This document shows positions 8,863 to 18,702 of a stretch of 47,473 nt of DNA, piece after piece (position 1 is the stretch's first letter; the number at the start of each line of letters is the position of its first letter). The translations under genes and the position numbers were made by a program. Location: NCBI GenBank assembly GCA_937957975.1, contig CALFFK010000106.1, forward strand, positions 1 to 47,473. Reading direction: 5' to 3'. Below the pieces are notes generated by a model. That model worked only from the letters and a program-made list of their open reading frames with translations. It did no database searches and had not been told where the DNA came from. The stretch is from an uncultured Neomegalonema sp. (lineage in GTDB: Bacteria > Pseudomonadota > Alphaproteobacteria > Rhodobacterales > Rhodobacteraceae).

Positions 8863-9672
8863 ATGACCGATCATTCCTCTCCCGCTCCGCTGATGCATGG
8901 AAAGCGCGGTCTCGTAATGGGGGTCGCCAATGACCACTCCATCGCCTGGGGCATTGCCCGTACCCTTGCAGCTCAAGGCGCGGAGATGGCCTTTACCTAT
9001 CAGGGGGATAGCTTTGGTAAACGGGTGCGCCCCCTGGCCGAGAGCATCGGTTCATCCCTCGTCCTTCCGGCTGATGTACAAGACGAAGCCAGTATCGATA
9101 GCGTTTTCGATACTCTCGCTACTGAATGGGGATCATTTGATTTTCTCGTCCACGCCATTGCCTATTCTGACAAGAACGAATTGAAAGGGCGCTATGTGAA
9201 TACATCGCGCGCCAATTTTCTCAACACGATGGATATTTCCTGCTTCTCGCTGACCGATCTTGCCAAACGCGCGCAACCCCTGATGACAAACGGCGGTTCG
9301 ATTGTCACGCTTACCTATCTGGGTGCTGAGCGCGTGCTGCCCAATTATAACGTCATGGGTGTGGCAAAGGCCGCATTGGAGGCCAGCGTACGTTATCTGG
9401 CCGCTGATCTTGGCCCGGATGGCATCCGTGTGAATGCTGTTTCGCCGGGGCCGATGCGCACTCTGGCAGGCTCGGCGGTTGGCTCGGCGCGCAAGGTTTA
9501 TGGCTTCAATGTCCGCAATTCACCGATGCGTCGTACAGCGGCTTTGGATGAGGTTGGCGGGGCCGCTCTTTACCTGCTGTCGGATATTGGCGGCGGTACG
9601 ACCGGTGAAACGCTCTATGTCGATTGCGGATATCACGCCATGGGAATGGTGGTGGAAGAAAATCTGACTTGA
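8863..9672 (+). CDS. fabI: enoyl-ACP reductase (NADH) FabI
   Basis: FabI catalyses the last reduction of each fatty-acid elongation cycle, turning trans-2-enoyl-ACP into acyl-ACP in the cytoplasm. The 269-residue sequence has the FabI-specific cofactor region GVANDHSIAWGIA, the HAIAYSDKNEL loop and the active site Y-x6-K in YNVMGVAKAALE. The C-terminal segment LYVDCGYHAMGM is also characteristic. It has its own transcript after the atp terminator. The ATG at 8863 is preferred to one at 8833 because the protein then starts like relatives. Many alphaproteobacteria carry two fabI copies, so this may not be the only one. Confidence 0.94.
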   Translation: MTDHSSPAPLMHGKRGLVMGVANDHSIAWGIARTLAAQGAEMAFTYQGDSFGKRVRPLAESIGSSLVLPADVQDEASIDSVFDTLATEWGSFDFLVHAIAYSDKNELKGRYVNTSRANFLNTMDISCFSLTDLAKRAQPLMTNGGSIVTLTYLGAERVLPNYNVMGVAKAALEASVRYLAADLGPDGIRVNAVSPGPMRTLAGSAVGSARKVYGFNVRNSPMRRTAALDEVGGAALYLLSDIGGGTTGETLYVDCGYHAMGMVVEENLT

Positions 9673-9696
9673 CAGATGATTCGCAGATAGTTGAAT
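9669..9696 (+). promoter_or_regulatory. possible promoter of the cold-shock gene
   Basis: A perfect TTGACA (9669-9674) overlaps the end of fabI and is followed after 16 bp by TTGAAT. The predicted leader before the cold-shock start would be about 45 nt. The -10 element is weak. Confidence 0.35.
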
Positions 9697-9747
9697 TTCA
9701 GGCGGTTTTCTGCTAACCAAGTTTCACGCAAACTGTGGAGACGACTG

Positions 9748-9957
9748 ATGGCGACTGGTACCGTTAAATGGTTCAACCCGACCAAGGGCTATGGCTTCAT
9801 TGAACCAAGCGAAGGCGGCAAGGACGTATTTGTGCATATTTCTGCTGTTCAGAGTGCTGGATTGACCGGCCTCGCTGATGGGCAGAAAGTTAATTACGAG
9901 ATTGAAACTGATCGTCAGGATCGTAGTTCCGCAGGCTCTCTAGAACTGATCGACTGA
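9748..9957 (+). CDS. cold-shock protein (CspA family)
   Basis: This 69-residue single-domain protein binds single-stranded RNA and DNA as a chaperone. It has both nucleic-acid motifs of the family: RNP1 in KGYGFIEP and RNP2 in DVFVHIS. The sequence starts with the classic TGTVKWFN. I chose the ATG at 9748, with GGAG 8-10 bp upstream; an upstream in-frame start at 9691 would add a tail unlike the family. Whether it is cold-induced or constitutive cannot be told. Confidence 0.95.
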   Translation: MATGTVKWFNPTKGYGFIEPSEGGKDVFVHISAVQSAGLTGLADGQKVNYEIETDRQDRSSAGSLELID

Positions 9958-10105
9958 TACCTTCTCTCTTCCTTACATGATCATAGGTGCTGATCTTCTT
10001 CTCTGGTTGCTCAATCAGGGAAGGAGAGCAGCGCTGTTGTGTTACGTTAGGCTGGATGTGATATAATTGGCCTTTAAGATTGGCCGTTCTTTCCCGGATA
10101 GAATT

Positions 10106-10126
10106 GCAGCATGGAATGCTGCTTTT
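10106..10126 (+). terminator. rho-independent terminator downstream of the cold-shock gene
   Basis: GCAGCAT and ATGCTGC form a 7-bp perfect stem with a 3-nt loop followed by TTTT. It lies about 150 bp after the stop. The rest of the 270-bp gap to the next, convergent gene shows no coding sequence. Confidence 0.6.
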
Positions 10127-10227
10127 CTGGTTCGGGCCATTGCACAAACTTAAAGATTAAGGCCAGCGGTGCAGAACTCACGTCCCGCACCGCATTTGCC
10201 ACTCGATCGATGGTTGCGCAAAACCCC

Positions 10228-12525
10228 TCACGCGCCTGGCAAACGAAACGTCACCCGCTCCGGTGGCAAGCACAGTGTGTCATTACAGATCTGTATTGTC
10301 AGATCGGCAGAACCGGCACCGGGATGGCGCTGTGCGGTAATGGCTGTTTGACCATCGATCACTGACAGTGGCTCGCTCTGGAATCCAAGCGTTACTGTCC
10401 GTGAGGGTGGGTACTGCACCTGCGCAACGCCTGTTCCACTCAGGCTGGTGGGGATCAGGTCGGGGTTGAGGGGTTGATGTGAATTGGCATGCCAGCCGGG
10501 GCCGAAAGCGAGGTCCACCCGCATCGTATCGCCCGCCACTGACAAACGTGCTTTTGCGACGCCGTTGCCAAGTGGCCTTGCCGGTCCTGTCTCGCCTTTC
10601 AAATGCGTGGCTGCGGCATCAATGGCCGACATGCTGGCAGTTGGAGCCTCTTGCAGTGATACAGCCAGCGCGCCAAGCAACGTATCAGCCTTATCCCGGA
10701 AATCCACCGCCCGCGCATCATCCGCAATCCGCTTCGAAAGCCGCGCATAGAGAGCCAGCGCCGAAGCACTGCCCGTTGGCGTCGCTCCCTCGATCACATC
10801 GTAGGAACCGCCCAAGGGACCGGGGCTTTGCGACATTCGCAACGCAGCCCCCGGACCATCGGAGAACCGCGCGCCAATCTGATCGGCCAATCTTGAGGCG
10901 GCGCTAAGATAACGCTCCTCCCCCGTTGCATCGAACAGCGCAATCGCACCAAGACCCAACCACGCATAATCACGCAAGGTTCCCTGCTCCAGCGGCCCAT
11001 CGGCCCATGCGCGCGCAAGATCACCATTTGCATTCAGCATCTGTCCAGCCACGAAATCATAGGCGCGCGCCGCAGCGGCCAGATAGCGTGGCTCCTTGAA
11101 AGCCACTCCCGCATCGGTCAGCGTGCGGATCATCAGCCCGTTCCATCCGGCGATAATTTTCGTATCCGTCAATGGCTCCGGGCGTGCATCCCGCGCCACT
11201 CGCATCCGCTCCAGCAACGGATCGAGCCGCGCGAAATCTGTGCCGCCTGCCGGATCAAGATGCGCGATTGACCCCGTTGGCACTGTTGGAGGTCGGTCGA
11301 GGCCCAGCATCGCCCGACCAGTCTGTCCATCGCCGCCCAAGGCCGCCGCGATTTGATCCGGGTTCCACGTATAGAACGCGCCTTCCTCCATCTCGCCCCC
11401 TGGAGAAACGCGACTATCGGCGTCCTGTGCGGCGAAGAAACCACCCTCCGGCGCGCTCATTTCGCGGATCACATAATCCATAGCCCGACGCGCAGCCCGC
11501 TCAAACCCAGGATCACCCGTCAATTGCGATGCCTGTACAAGCGCCTGTCCAACCAATGCCTGATTATAGAGCATCTTCTCGAAATGCGGCGTCAGCCATT
11601 GCGAATCCGTCGAATAGCGATGGAAACCACCGCCCACCTGATCGTGGATACCGCCCGCCACCATATGCCGTAGCGATGTCGTCGCGGCATTCAGCGCGCC
11701 CTGGTCGCCCGTGCGCTCATATCGGTCGAGCAACCACAGGATCGTCGTTTCGTTGGGAAACTTTGGTGCATCACCGAAGCCCCCCTCAAAATCATCGTGA
11801 TTGCCCAGTGTGTCCGCCGTAGCCTGTTCGAAGACGGTTTCGTCCACTTCCGCCGCCGCCGTACGTCGCAGCGAGATCAACCGCACGAGTTCCGACACCG
11901 ATTCTGCCTGCCTCGCCATTGCCCCGCGCCCTTCGGGGTTGCGCCAATCATCAGACATACCCAGTAGCGCATTACGGAACGATTCCGCCGGAGCGTACCC
12001 CATCGACACGATGGGAGAGCCATCAGGCATCAGAAACACATTGTTCGGCCACCCGCCCCGCTGATCCAGAATTTGCGTGGCGAGCATGTATTGCGCGTCA
12101 ATATGGGGCAGCGTCTCGCGATCCACTTTCACGGCCACGTAATGCCGGTTCAGCACATCCGCGACTGCCGTATTGTCGAAGCTTTCCTCTTCCATCACAT
12201 GACACCAGTGACAGGTGGCGTAGCCTACGGACAAAAAGATCGGTACATCCCGCCGCTTCGCTTCCGCCAGCGCGGCATCGCCCCACGGGAACCAGTTCAC
12301 CGGATTATGCGCGTGCTGACGCAGGTAAGGCGAACGTTCGAGGATCAGTCGATTGCGATAAATCGGCGCTCCCGTTGCGGCCAGATATTTCGTGCGTGGC
12401 GGCACGACGGCGGGAACCGTTGCAAGGCTCTGCAATTCAGCGGCAGGTGCGGCTCCGGGTAACGGCTCGGCAAAGGCCGGAACTGTCGTAACGAGCGCAA
12501 GAACTAAGGCAAGACGTGAGATCAT
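10228..12525 (-). CDS. secreted DUF255 (YyaL/SSP411-like) thioredoxin-fold protein with C-terminal DsbD-N-like domain
   Basis: This protein of about 765 residues begins with a signal peptide ([19 protein letters not shown]). The DUF255 thioredoxin-like domain follows with [16 protein letters not shown] and a CHWC active site in [14 protein letters not shown]. The middle is a six-hairpin, glycosidase-like alpha-helical region ([24 protein letters not shown]). The last roughly 110 residues resemble the N-terminal domain of DsbD, with [20 protein letters not shown] and the two-cysteine motif [10 protein letters not shown]. Together this suggests a periplasmic thiol-redox role, although the DUF255 family function is poorly known. 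The ATG at 12525 has GGGAGG 9 bp upstream, while the ORF's upstream extension lacks one. It is transcribed convergently with the cold-shock gene. Confidence 0.85.
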   Translation of the reverse strand: MISRLALVLALVTTVPAFAEPLPGAAPAAELQSLATVPAVVPPRTKYLAATGAPIYRNRLILERSPYLRQHAHNPVNWFPWGDAALAEAKRRDVPIFLSVGYATCHWCHVMEEESFDNTAVADVLNRHYVAVKVDRETLPHIDAQYMLATQILDQRGGWPNNVFLMPDGSPIVSMGYAPAESFRNALLGMSDDWRNPEGRGAMARQAESVSELVRLISLRRTAAAEVDETVFEQATADTLGNHDDFEGGFGDAPKFPNETTILWLLDRYERTGDQGALNAATTSLRHMVAGGIHDQVGGGFHRYSTDSQWLTPHFEKMLYNQALVGQALVQASQLTGDPGFERAARRAMDYVIREMSAPEGGFFAAQDADSRVSPGGEMEEGAFYTWNPDQIAAALGGDGQTGRAMLGLDRPPTVPTGSIAHLDPAGGTDFARLDPLLERMRVARDARPEPLTDTKIIAGWNGLMIRTLTDAGVAFKEPRYLAAAARAYDFVAGQMLNANGDLARAWADGPLEQGTLRDYAWLGLGAIALFDATGEERYLSAASRLADQIGARFSDGPGAALRMSQSPGPLGGSYDVIEGATPTGSASALALYARLSKRIADDARAVDFRDKADTLLGALAVSLQEAPTASMSAIDAAATHLKGETGPARPLGNGVAKARLSVAGDTMRVDLAFGPGWHANSHQPLNPDLIPTSLSGTGVAQVQYPPSRTVTLGFQSEPLSVIDGQTAITAQRHPGAGSADLTIQICNDTLCLPPERVTFRLPGA

Positions 12526-12626
12526 GGCGAGAAGCCTCCCGTTGACAATTTCCTGGCAACATAGGCTCCGCGCCCCCGCATGGCGATGCAACCGCATCGC
12601 CATGTCACGAACGTGATAATCCGTGG

Positions 12627-13490
12627 TTATAGCCCATGGCTTCGATCATACCCATTTACTGGCGGGGATGCCCATCCCGTCAATGCATCATTCGTGGGTC
12701 GATACAGCTCCACCAACAACGGATGGCATTGTGCCGTATCGCTGCTGTGTTCGGTATCGCAAGCCCCGCCGGGGCAAGCGGATAATCCCCCGATCAGGTC
12801 AATTTCCGCGAAGAACTCCAGATAATCGCCGGGTCGTACCGGGGTTGCCTTCATAAAATACTGTTGCGTATCGCGCGTAAAACCAGTGCACATGAAGACA
12901 TTCAGCACATCATGCACATGCGCCTCGATTTCACGCGCATCCTGACCCGTCTCTGCCGCCAACGCCCGCGCAAGATTGCTGTGGCAGCACTGGTGGTATG
13001 CCTCACCACCCAGTACCATAGCCGTATAGGGATCGCAGCGTGTGCCGATCACGTCATGGACACTGCCGCCGAAACTATCGAATCCGTACCAATCCAGCGT
13101 ATCGTCCGTAATTGTCGCCATGGGCCGCATTGATGGGAAACTGCTCCACATCCGATCCCCTGTACTCAGATGCGTTCCATGCAGCGCGCGCGTCTTTCCG
13201 GCGTAGAAGCGTTCAGTCAGATCATGGGCGCTCCACAGGTTCAGGTCGCCCACCTGTGGCCCCTCCACACTGACGATGCGAAAGAACGTTCCGGCGGGAA
13301 CATGAAACGTCCGCGCCTGACGCGGTGGAACCAGCACCTCGCCTGTCTTATCCGCCCCGTCCCGCGCCCGCCCGTAAAGCGCCAGATCAGGTGGTGGCAG
13401 CGTATCCACCGGATAGCAGATTACCGGCTCGACACCCTTGCGGGCATCAGAATCGGCGGGTGCGGTATGGTGGGGCGTGGATAGTTTCAT
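12627..13490 (-). CDS. DUF1989 domain protein (urea carboxylase-associated family)
   Basis: This 287-residue protein belongs to DUF1989, the family of the urea-carboxylase-associated proteins. Typical segments are visible: [21 protein letters not shown], the cysteine/histidine-bearing YHQCCHSN, and the late CPGGAC motif. These could bind a metal. Family members often sit beside urea or guanidine and amino-acid amide genes, but neither neighbour here supports such a pathway. GGGAG lies before the ATG. Its stop is about 100 bp from the start of the DUF255 gene, and its start follows 15 bp after the SulP stop, so it probably shares the SulP transcript. Function unknown. Confidence 0.85.
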   Translation of the reverse strand: MKLSTPHHTAPADSDARKGVEPVICYPVDTLPPPDLALYGRARDGADKTGEVLVPPRQARTFHVPAGTFFRIVSVEGPQVGDLNLWSAHDLTERFYAGKTRALHGTHLSTGDRMWSSFPSMRPMATITDDTLDWYGFDSFGGSVHDVIGTRCDPYTAMVLGGEAYHQCCHSNLARALAAETGQDAREIEAHVHDVLNVFMCTGFTRDTQQYFMKATPVRPGDYLEFFAEIDLIGGLSACPGGACDTEHSSDTAQCHPLLVELYRPTNDALTGWASPPVNGYDRSHGL

Positions 13491-13505
13491 GGGTAATTCT
13501 CCCGA

Positions 13506-15629
13506 TCAGCGCGACATCTGCTGCAATAGTCGCGTGGTGCGGGCAAGTCGTTCGCCCATTCGTGCAGCGATCAGAGCATAGAACTCCCCACGATCCAGCG
13601 CCATATCATCCAATCGCTCCCCATCAATTGCCGCAAGTTCGCAGGCCGTCTCCGCCACAACGCTCGCTGTTCTGGGTAGCCCCGTGCAGAACGCAATCTC
13701 CCCTATCATCGAGCCGGGCATATGCCGCCGCACGACAAGCGGGTCTGGCCCCTCCGTCGCCACCTCGGCCCGTGCTATGCCGCTGTACAGGATGAACATT
13801 GATGTTGATGTCGATCCTTCCGCAAACAGCCGTTCTCCCGGCGCAAGCGTGACATTCGGCGTCAACGTCCCAAGCATCGTATCCAGCGCCCCTGCCTCTG
13901 ACGTTCCGGCATCAGGGGCCATTGCCAGCATCCGATCCTCCGCCTCCCTCAAGGCATCATCGAGCGTATCGACTATCTCCGGCGCAATATCTCCCTGTCG
14001 TGCGATCAATGCCGCCGTTTCAGCAGGGACCGCCGACAAAACCAGATGCACTCCCTGTGCTGCACATGCTTCCGCAATCTGTACGATGCTGCGGATCGCC
14101 GAGACATCCACCCCCACCACCCGCGCGAAATCAACGATCAGTTCTTTTACGCCCTCCACCACAATATCGTCCTGAACCCGCTGTGACAGACGATAGGCTG
14201 ACCCGAAGAATATGAACCCTGTCAGTTCGAGAACGACAATCTCCTCGCCCGCCACCATCAGCCGGTCCTCGTCGGCCGCCGACCGTTCGATCACCGACCG
14301 CCGTGCCACGCCAGAGGTCTGTGCCCGCACCGGATCAAGTCTTGTATAACTCGCCACGAACAATACCGCCGCCACCGCGACCCCCACGGCAATCGCTGTC
14401 AGGAATCCCACTGTCATTGCCGTTGCCAAAATCAGCAGCAGCACCGCAAAATCCCGCCCCGGAAACCCCCGCCGCTCGGTCCAGAGCCACTGTACCAACA
14501 GATCAATCCCCAGATACCCGACGAGAGTCGCGAATAACCCGCGCGGCAACATCTCAAGCGTATCCTGCCCCATCACGACGGCGGCAAGGCACGCAATCGC
14601 CACCCCGCCCGCTGAAATCATGGTTGGCAAACTGAACCGCGCCGCCAGCAAGCTGTTTCCGATCATCGGCCAGCCCACCAGTCCTCCACCCAGCGAGGCC
14701 GCAAGGTTGGAAATACCCACCGCCCGCAAATCAGCATCCAGATCAGTGCGCCGCTTCAAGGCCACTTCGAGACCGGACATATTGAGGAGCGCCCCGATCA
14801 TGGTGAGGGCTACCACCGCGAATACCAGCGGAAGCTGTGATACGACCATCACCGGATCAATTTGCGCGATCATATCCTGTATGGAGTGGCCGCCGCTTTC
14901 GGGCTTTGGGAACGGCCCCAGCAACCAGCCGCGCGCTGATGCCTGCGCCATATCGACCCCGGCGATCAGCAGCCACAGATAGAATCCCACCCCAACCGTC
15001 AGAACGCAGATCGGTAACGTCAGATCGTTTGGCCATACGCGCGTCGCAAACACGATTCCCGCCGCGAGCATGATCCATGGAAGCCATTGAAACACGGTAT
15101 CGGATGCGAACAGCCCCGGTATATCCACCAGCGTTACGGACTGATCCAGCAATAATCCAATCGCCCCGGTCGTCAGCAAATAGCCCGTTGCCGCGAGGAA
15201 CCCCCCCAGAACCGGGTAGGGGACGTACCGTGCCAGATAGCCGACCTTCATCCGTCCGGCGATATAAACCGCAACTCCGGTAATCGCCGTTATCAGCACA
15301 ATCAGGGCCGCGACCGTTGGTCCGTTGAGCGCGCCAGGGTCAGCCGCCGCCACACTCGCCAGACTGCCCGCCAGTAATAGTGCCGTGGTATCCTGCGGAC
15401 TGGCGAGGGCGGGCAGTCGGTGCAGCATTGCTCCGGCCAGCACCATGATCGTCGATCCGATCAACGTCATCACGATGGCTGGGCCAAGAAATGCGGATAG
15501 AGACCCGGTATAAATCAGTGCAACGAAAGAAATCGAAAACACGACCCCCAGCGCCGCAACCGACAACGCCCCGGCAATTGTGGGTAGAATCCGAGCCATC
15601 GCTCGCATTGGAGAATTTTGCGAGGCCAT
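13506..15629 (-). CDS. SulP-family anion transporter with STAS and cNMP-binding domains
   Basis: This 707-residue protein combines three modules. Residues about 15-430 form the SulP/SLC26 membrane domain with 10 or more helices, including GRMKVGYLARYVPYPVLGGFLAATGYLL. A cytoplasmic STAS domain follows at about 450-550 (VVLELTGFIFFGSAYRLSQ and VDFARVVGVDVSA). The C-terminus (about 580-700) is a cyclic-nucleotide-binding domain with the phosphate cassette GEIAFCTGLPRTASV, in which the key Glu and Arg are kept. SulP proteins move sulfate, bicarbonate or other anions; the substrate is not evident. The third domain suggests control by cAMP/cGMP-type ligands. The start is 15629; a second ATG seven codons later is possible. 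Confidence 0.9.
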   Translation of the reverse strand: MASQNSPMRAMARILPTIAGALSVAALGVVFSISFVALIYTGSLSAFLGPAIVMTLIGSTIMVLAGAMLHRLPALASPQDTTALLLAGSLASVAAADPGALNGPTVAALIVLITAITGVAVYIAGRMKVGYLARYVPYPVLGGFLAATGYLLTTGAIGLLLDQSVTLVDIPGLFASDTVFQWLPWIMLAAGIVFATRVWPNDLTLPICVLTVGVGFYLWLLIAGVDMAQASARGWLLGPFPKPESGGHSIQDMIAQIDPVMVVSQLPLVFAVVALTMIGALLNMSGLEVALKRRTDLDADLRAVGISNLAASLGGGLVGWPMIGNSLLAARFSLPTMISAGGVAIACLAAVVMGQDTLEMLPRGLFATLVGYLGIDLLVQWLWTERRGFPGRDFAVLLLILATAMTVGFLTAIAVGVAVAAVLFVASYTRLDPVRAQTSGVARRSVIERSAADEDRLMVAGEEIVVLELTGFIFFGSAYRLSQRVQDDIVVEGVKELIVDFARVVGVDVSAIRSIVQIAEACAAQGVHLVLSAVPAETAALIARQGDIAPEIVDTLDDALREAEDRMLAMAPDAGTSEAGALDTMLGTLTPNVTLAPGERLFAEGSTSTSMFILYSGIARAEVATEGPDPLVVRRHMPGSMIGEIAFCTGLPRTASVVAETACELAAIDGERLDDMALDRGEFYALIAARMGERLARTTRLLQQMSR

Positions 15630-15660
15630 GCCATCACCCGGCTATGTATCAATATAGGAA

Positions 15661-15690
15661 ACCATAGCCCTGAATAGAAGCATATGACAA
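15661..15690 (-). promoter_or_regulatory. probable promoter for the SulP gene
   Basis: On the minus strand TTGTCA (15690-15685) is followed after 18 bp by TATGGT (15666-15661), about 30 bp before the SulP start. The -35 matches five of six consensus bases. Confidence 0.45.
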
Positions 15691-15756
15691 CCTGGGTTGT
15701 GCGAAGCATCACACAAATGCCGCTCCAGTTGAATGACGTAGCCTGTGTGGAGAGCT

Positions 15757-16140
15757 TCAAGCCTTGTCTACGACCACTCCCCCTGCCTTTTTCCAACCGC
15801 CAAAGCCGTTGACGATATGGCTCACATTCTCCAGCCCCATTTCCTGCGCTACCTTGGCCGACAACGCCGACCGCCACCCTGATGCACAATAAAAGACGAA
15901 GCGGTCCCCGGACCAGAATCGCTCCTTGGCATAGGGGCTGTCCGGGTCGATCCAGAATTCCAGCATTCCGCGTGGACAATGGAAGGCATCCGCGATCATC
16001 CCGTCGCGTTGCAACTCACGCGGATCGCGCAGATCCACAAAGGTCACGCCGTCCTGCCCGTGTAATGCCATGGCCTCTTCCGCCGTAAGCGTATCCACGA
16101 CCTTGTTGGCCTCGGCCACCATGTCCTTGACGTGTTTCAT
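15757..16140 (-). CDS. rhodanese-like domain protein
   Basis: This 127-residue single-domain rhodanese homologue has the substrate loop CASGWRS with the catalytic cysteine, preceded by VDLRDPRELQRDG and followed by HIVNGFGGWKKAG. Such proteins carry persulfide sulfur. No signal peptide is seen, so it should act in the cytoplasm. The ATG overlaps the stop of the UbiH-like gene by 4 bp, which implies co-translation with it. A link between the two functions is not obvious. Confidence 0.9.
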   Translation of the reverse strand: MKHVKDMVAEANKVVDTLTAEEAMALHGQDGVTFVDLRDPRELQRDGMIADAFHCPRGMLEFWIDPDSPYAKERFWSGDRFVFYCASGWRSALSAKVAQEMGLENVSHIVNGFGGWKKAGGVVVDKA

Positions 16141-17363
16141 CGCATCCCCTCCTGCATGATTTTCGGTAATCCGGGTGTCATGCCCGCCGCTTGCCGCATA
16201 AACATCCGCCGCAAGGGACCGATCCGCCCCACCGCCGCAATTCCCAGGTCCCGCATCAACCGCACAGGTGCAAGATCGTTCGAGAATAGCCGGTTCAGCG
16301 TATCCATCCCTAGCGCCATCGCCGTATTGTCAAACCGTCGCCACCGCTCATACCGGCGCAATACGTTCAGATCGCCAATATCCTCGCCCCGCCGCGCAGC
16401 CTCGCCCAATATTTCGGCCAGAGCCGCCGAATCCTTGAAGCCCAAATTTAGCCCTTGTCCCGCAATCGGATGTACCCCATGCGCCGCATCGCCCACCAAC
16501 GCGAGGCGCGGTTTTACATAATCATGGGCCAATGACAGCGAGATTGGATAACTCCAGCGCGGCCCCGTGACCGTCACCTCACCGAGAAACGCCCCAAATC
16601 GCCGGGCGACCTCTCCCTCGAAACTGACTTCATCCAGTTCCATCGCGGCCTTCGCCAGATCGCTCCGCTCCGTCCAGACCAGTGAAGACCGATTGTCCTT
16701 TAACGGCAGAATCGCGAACGGCCCTGAAGGCAGAAAATATTCATGCGCCACACCTTCATGCGGCTTTTCATGCGCAACCGTGCAAACGATCCCGGTCTGC
16801 CCGTAATCCCAGCCTGTATATTTCACCCCCGCCGCCAAGGCCGTTCGCGAGCGCCGCCCGTCGCACGCCACCGCCAGCCGCGCCCGGTGTTCACTGCCGT
16901 CATCCAAATGCAGCGTAGCCCATCCCGTGCCGTATTCGACCTGCTTTACCTTTACCGGCGCGATGTGCTCGATAGCGTCTTCCCCGGCCACCGCATCATA
17001 GAGCGCCCGGCGCAAAAAGCGGTTCTCCACCAGTGTGCCGAATGGTTCGTCCCCGACTTCCTTGTGGTCGAAATGCAGGAACAGGGGCGAAGCCCCTTCC
17101 GAAACCCGTCCGTCACTGACCACAATATCCGAGATCGGCTCGGTCGTATCCTCGACCCGTTCCCAGACCCCCAGTTTTCGCAGCATCGCCCGCGATCCGG
17201 CGGCAATCGCTGTTGCCCGCCCGTCAAACCCCTCATCCGCGCGGGTCTCCAACGGTGCAGCATCGAACAGCGCGACCGAAAACCCCTCACGGGCCACTGC
17301 CAACGCCAGCGCCGCCCCGTTCAGTCCCCCGCCGATAACCGCAATATCCGTGTCTTTTGTCAT
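16137..17363 (-). CDS. UbiH/UbiF/VisC-family FAD-dependent hydroxylase (ubiquinone biosynthesis)
   Basis: This roughly 408-residue flavin mono-oxygenase has the dinucleotide motif GGGLNGAALALA at its N-terminus, the ACDGRRS segment in the middle and the second FAD motif GDAAHGVHPIAGQGLNLGF. These features define the ring hydroxylases of ubiquinone synthesis, which act at the inner membrane face. In alphaproteobacteria one enzyme can hydroxylate more than one ring carbon, so the exact position (UbiH, UbiF or UbiL) is not assigned. The ATG at 17363 gives the normal start MTKDTDIAVIG; an upstream TTG at 17384 is less likely. The downstream rhodanese gene overlaps the stop. Confidence 0.9.
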   Translation of the reverse strand: MTKDTDIAVIGGGLNGAALALAVAREGFSVALFDAAPLETRADEGFDGRATAIAAGSRAMLRKLGVWERVEDTTEPISDIVVSDGRVSEGASPLFLHFDHKEVGDEPFGTLVENRFLRRALYDAVAGEDAIEHIAPVKVKQVEYGTGWATLHLDDGSEHRARLAVACDGRRSRTALAAGVKYTGWDYGQTGIVCTVAHEKPHEGVAHEYFLPSGPFAILPLKDNRSSLVWTERSDLAKAAMELDEVSFEGEVARRFGAFLGEVTVTGPRWSYPISLSLAHDYVKPRLALVGDAAHGVHPIAGQGLNLGFKDSAALAEILGEAARRGEDIGDLNVLRRYERWRRFDNTAMALGMDTLNRLFSNDLAPVRLMRDLGIAAVGRIGPLRRMFMRQAAGMTPGLPKIMQEGMR

Positions 17364-17415
17364 GCCCTGAAAATGACCTGACAAACACTGCCTGTCGAGC
17401 GCCGCGAAGTCGCGC

Positions 17416-18381
17416 TCACGCTAAATCCTGCAAAAACGCATCTATTCGCAGGTCATGCCATGCCTCGGCCCCATGTGTGCCGTGATAGCCGACATGCCCC
17501 CCTCGCCTGGTCAATGCCAGTTCCACATTGGACGGCAGATCATCGCGCAGCGCCAGGTACGGCTCCGGCGGAATCCATGGATCGTCTTCGGAATGCACCA
17601 GCAATAGCGGAACCCGGATTTTAGGGATCATATATTTCCCCGCCGTTGCCTCGTAATACGTTGCCGCATCGGGATAGCCATGCAGCGGCGCAGTCGCCGC
17701 ATTGTCCACATCCATGATGGTCCGCGCCCGGTCGAGATTCGCGCTGATCTCCGGCCTCATAAACCCCCGCGCGCGATACGCCGCCTTCATCGAATGAACG
17801 AAGGTGAACTGATAAATGAAGTTATGCCGCTTCTTCAGTTCAGCCGCCGCCTGCATTGGATCAAGCGGGACCGATACCGTCGCCGCAGCGCGCACATTCA
17901 AATGATCCGGCAGTTTGGGCAGCGAGTTCAGCAATACGCTGCCCCCCAGCGAAAACCCGGCGATGAAGAACCCCTCCGGGGCATCCGGCATCATCGCCTC
18001 CAGAACGTCCACAATATCCGGCCAGCACCCTGCAAAATAGAATCGCTGTGCATATTTCGCTGCTGGCCCCGCTCCACGCAGGTTCAGCCGCAGTACGCGC
18101 CGCCCTCGCGCCAGATGAAATCGCGCGGATTCCCAGATATAGGCCGAGTGATCGCACCCCATCAGCCCATGGATCAGCACCACCAGTGGCCCCGATCCGC
18201 CGCCCTCCGGCGTATCCAGACGTCCCATCATCCGGTCGCCACTGCCATCGGAGAGCGTAAACAACCGCTCCTCCGTCACGCCCGGCAACGGCTTTTTCCG
18301 GTGAACAAGCCGGTTTCGCAGCGTTTGCAGATCTCCGCCCCACCACGGAAATCGTTGTTGAAAGGGGGGAATACACATCAT
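17416..18381 (-). CDS. alpha/beta hydrolase of the YheT/ABHD family
   Basis: This protein of about 321 residues is a cytoplasmic alpha/beta hydrolase of the AB-hydrolase-4 group (E. coli YheT). The oxyanion motif is IHGLMG, the nucleophile elbow is GFSLGG, the acid lies in HSEDDPWIP and the histidine in RRGGHVGYHG. It starts with the family-typical region PPFQQRFPWWGGDLQTL. Substrates of the family are uncertain, probably esters. The start is unclear: ATG-ATG at 18381/18378 has no good ribosome site, and TTG at 18393 is also possible. Confidence 0.88.
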   Translation of the reverse strand: MMCIPPFQQRFPWWGGDLQTLRNRLVHRKKPLPGVTEERLFTLSDGSGDRMMGRLDTPEGGGSGPLVVLIHGLMGCDHSAYIWESARFHLARGRRVLRLNLRGAGPAAKYAQRFYFAGCWPDIVDVLEAMMPDAPEGFFIAGFSLGGSVLLNSLPKLPDHLNVRAAATVSVPLDPMQAAAELKKRHNFIYQFTFVHSMKAAYRARGFMRPEISANLDRARTIMDVDNAATAPLHGYPDAATYYEATAGKYMIPKIRVPLLLVHSEDDPWIPPEPYLALRDDLPSNVELALTRRGGHVGYHGTHGAEAWHDLRIDAFLQDLA

Positions 18382-18393
18382 TGGCGATGCCAA

Positions 18394-18702
18394 ATACGCA
18401 CATCTGGAGATACGCCCGGCACGCGCGATTTGCCCGTCCAGCAGAATCCGAAAACCCCTGCGTCGCAGTCTTTTCTCAGCATGTAGAAACTGGCGTCCTT
18501 ATCGTAATCAATGCATTTGGACCCGCAAAGTAGATCGACGCCCCCGATGATTGGAGAATATAATAATTTTCCGGCCAATCCAGCATCAATGCTTCAATTG
18601 TGCATCATCAGGTGTGGTGGATCGTGGACTACGGCCATTAATGCATTGACCGTTCGTGCAATTGATCCGGGACATCCTGAGCATCCCATGTCGGTCGATA
18701 CC
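18394..18702. other. 309-bp intergenic region between the hydrolase and choline dehydrogenase genes
   Basis: Both flanking genes are on the minus strand. No coding sequence is convincing here. The stretch near 18550-18575 is AT-rich and contains the promoter-like pair listed separately. No strong terminator for the upstream betA-like gene was seen. Confidence 0.5.
18560..18589 (-). promoter_or_regulatory. candidate promoter for the alpha/beta hydrolase
   Basis: On the minus strand TTGATG (18589-18584) and TATTAT (18565-18560) are 18 bp apart, inside an AT-rich patch about 180 bp before the hydrolase. Confidence 0.3.
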
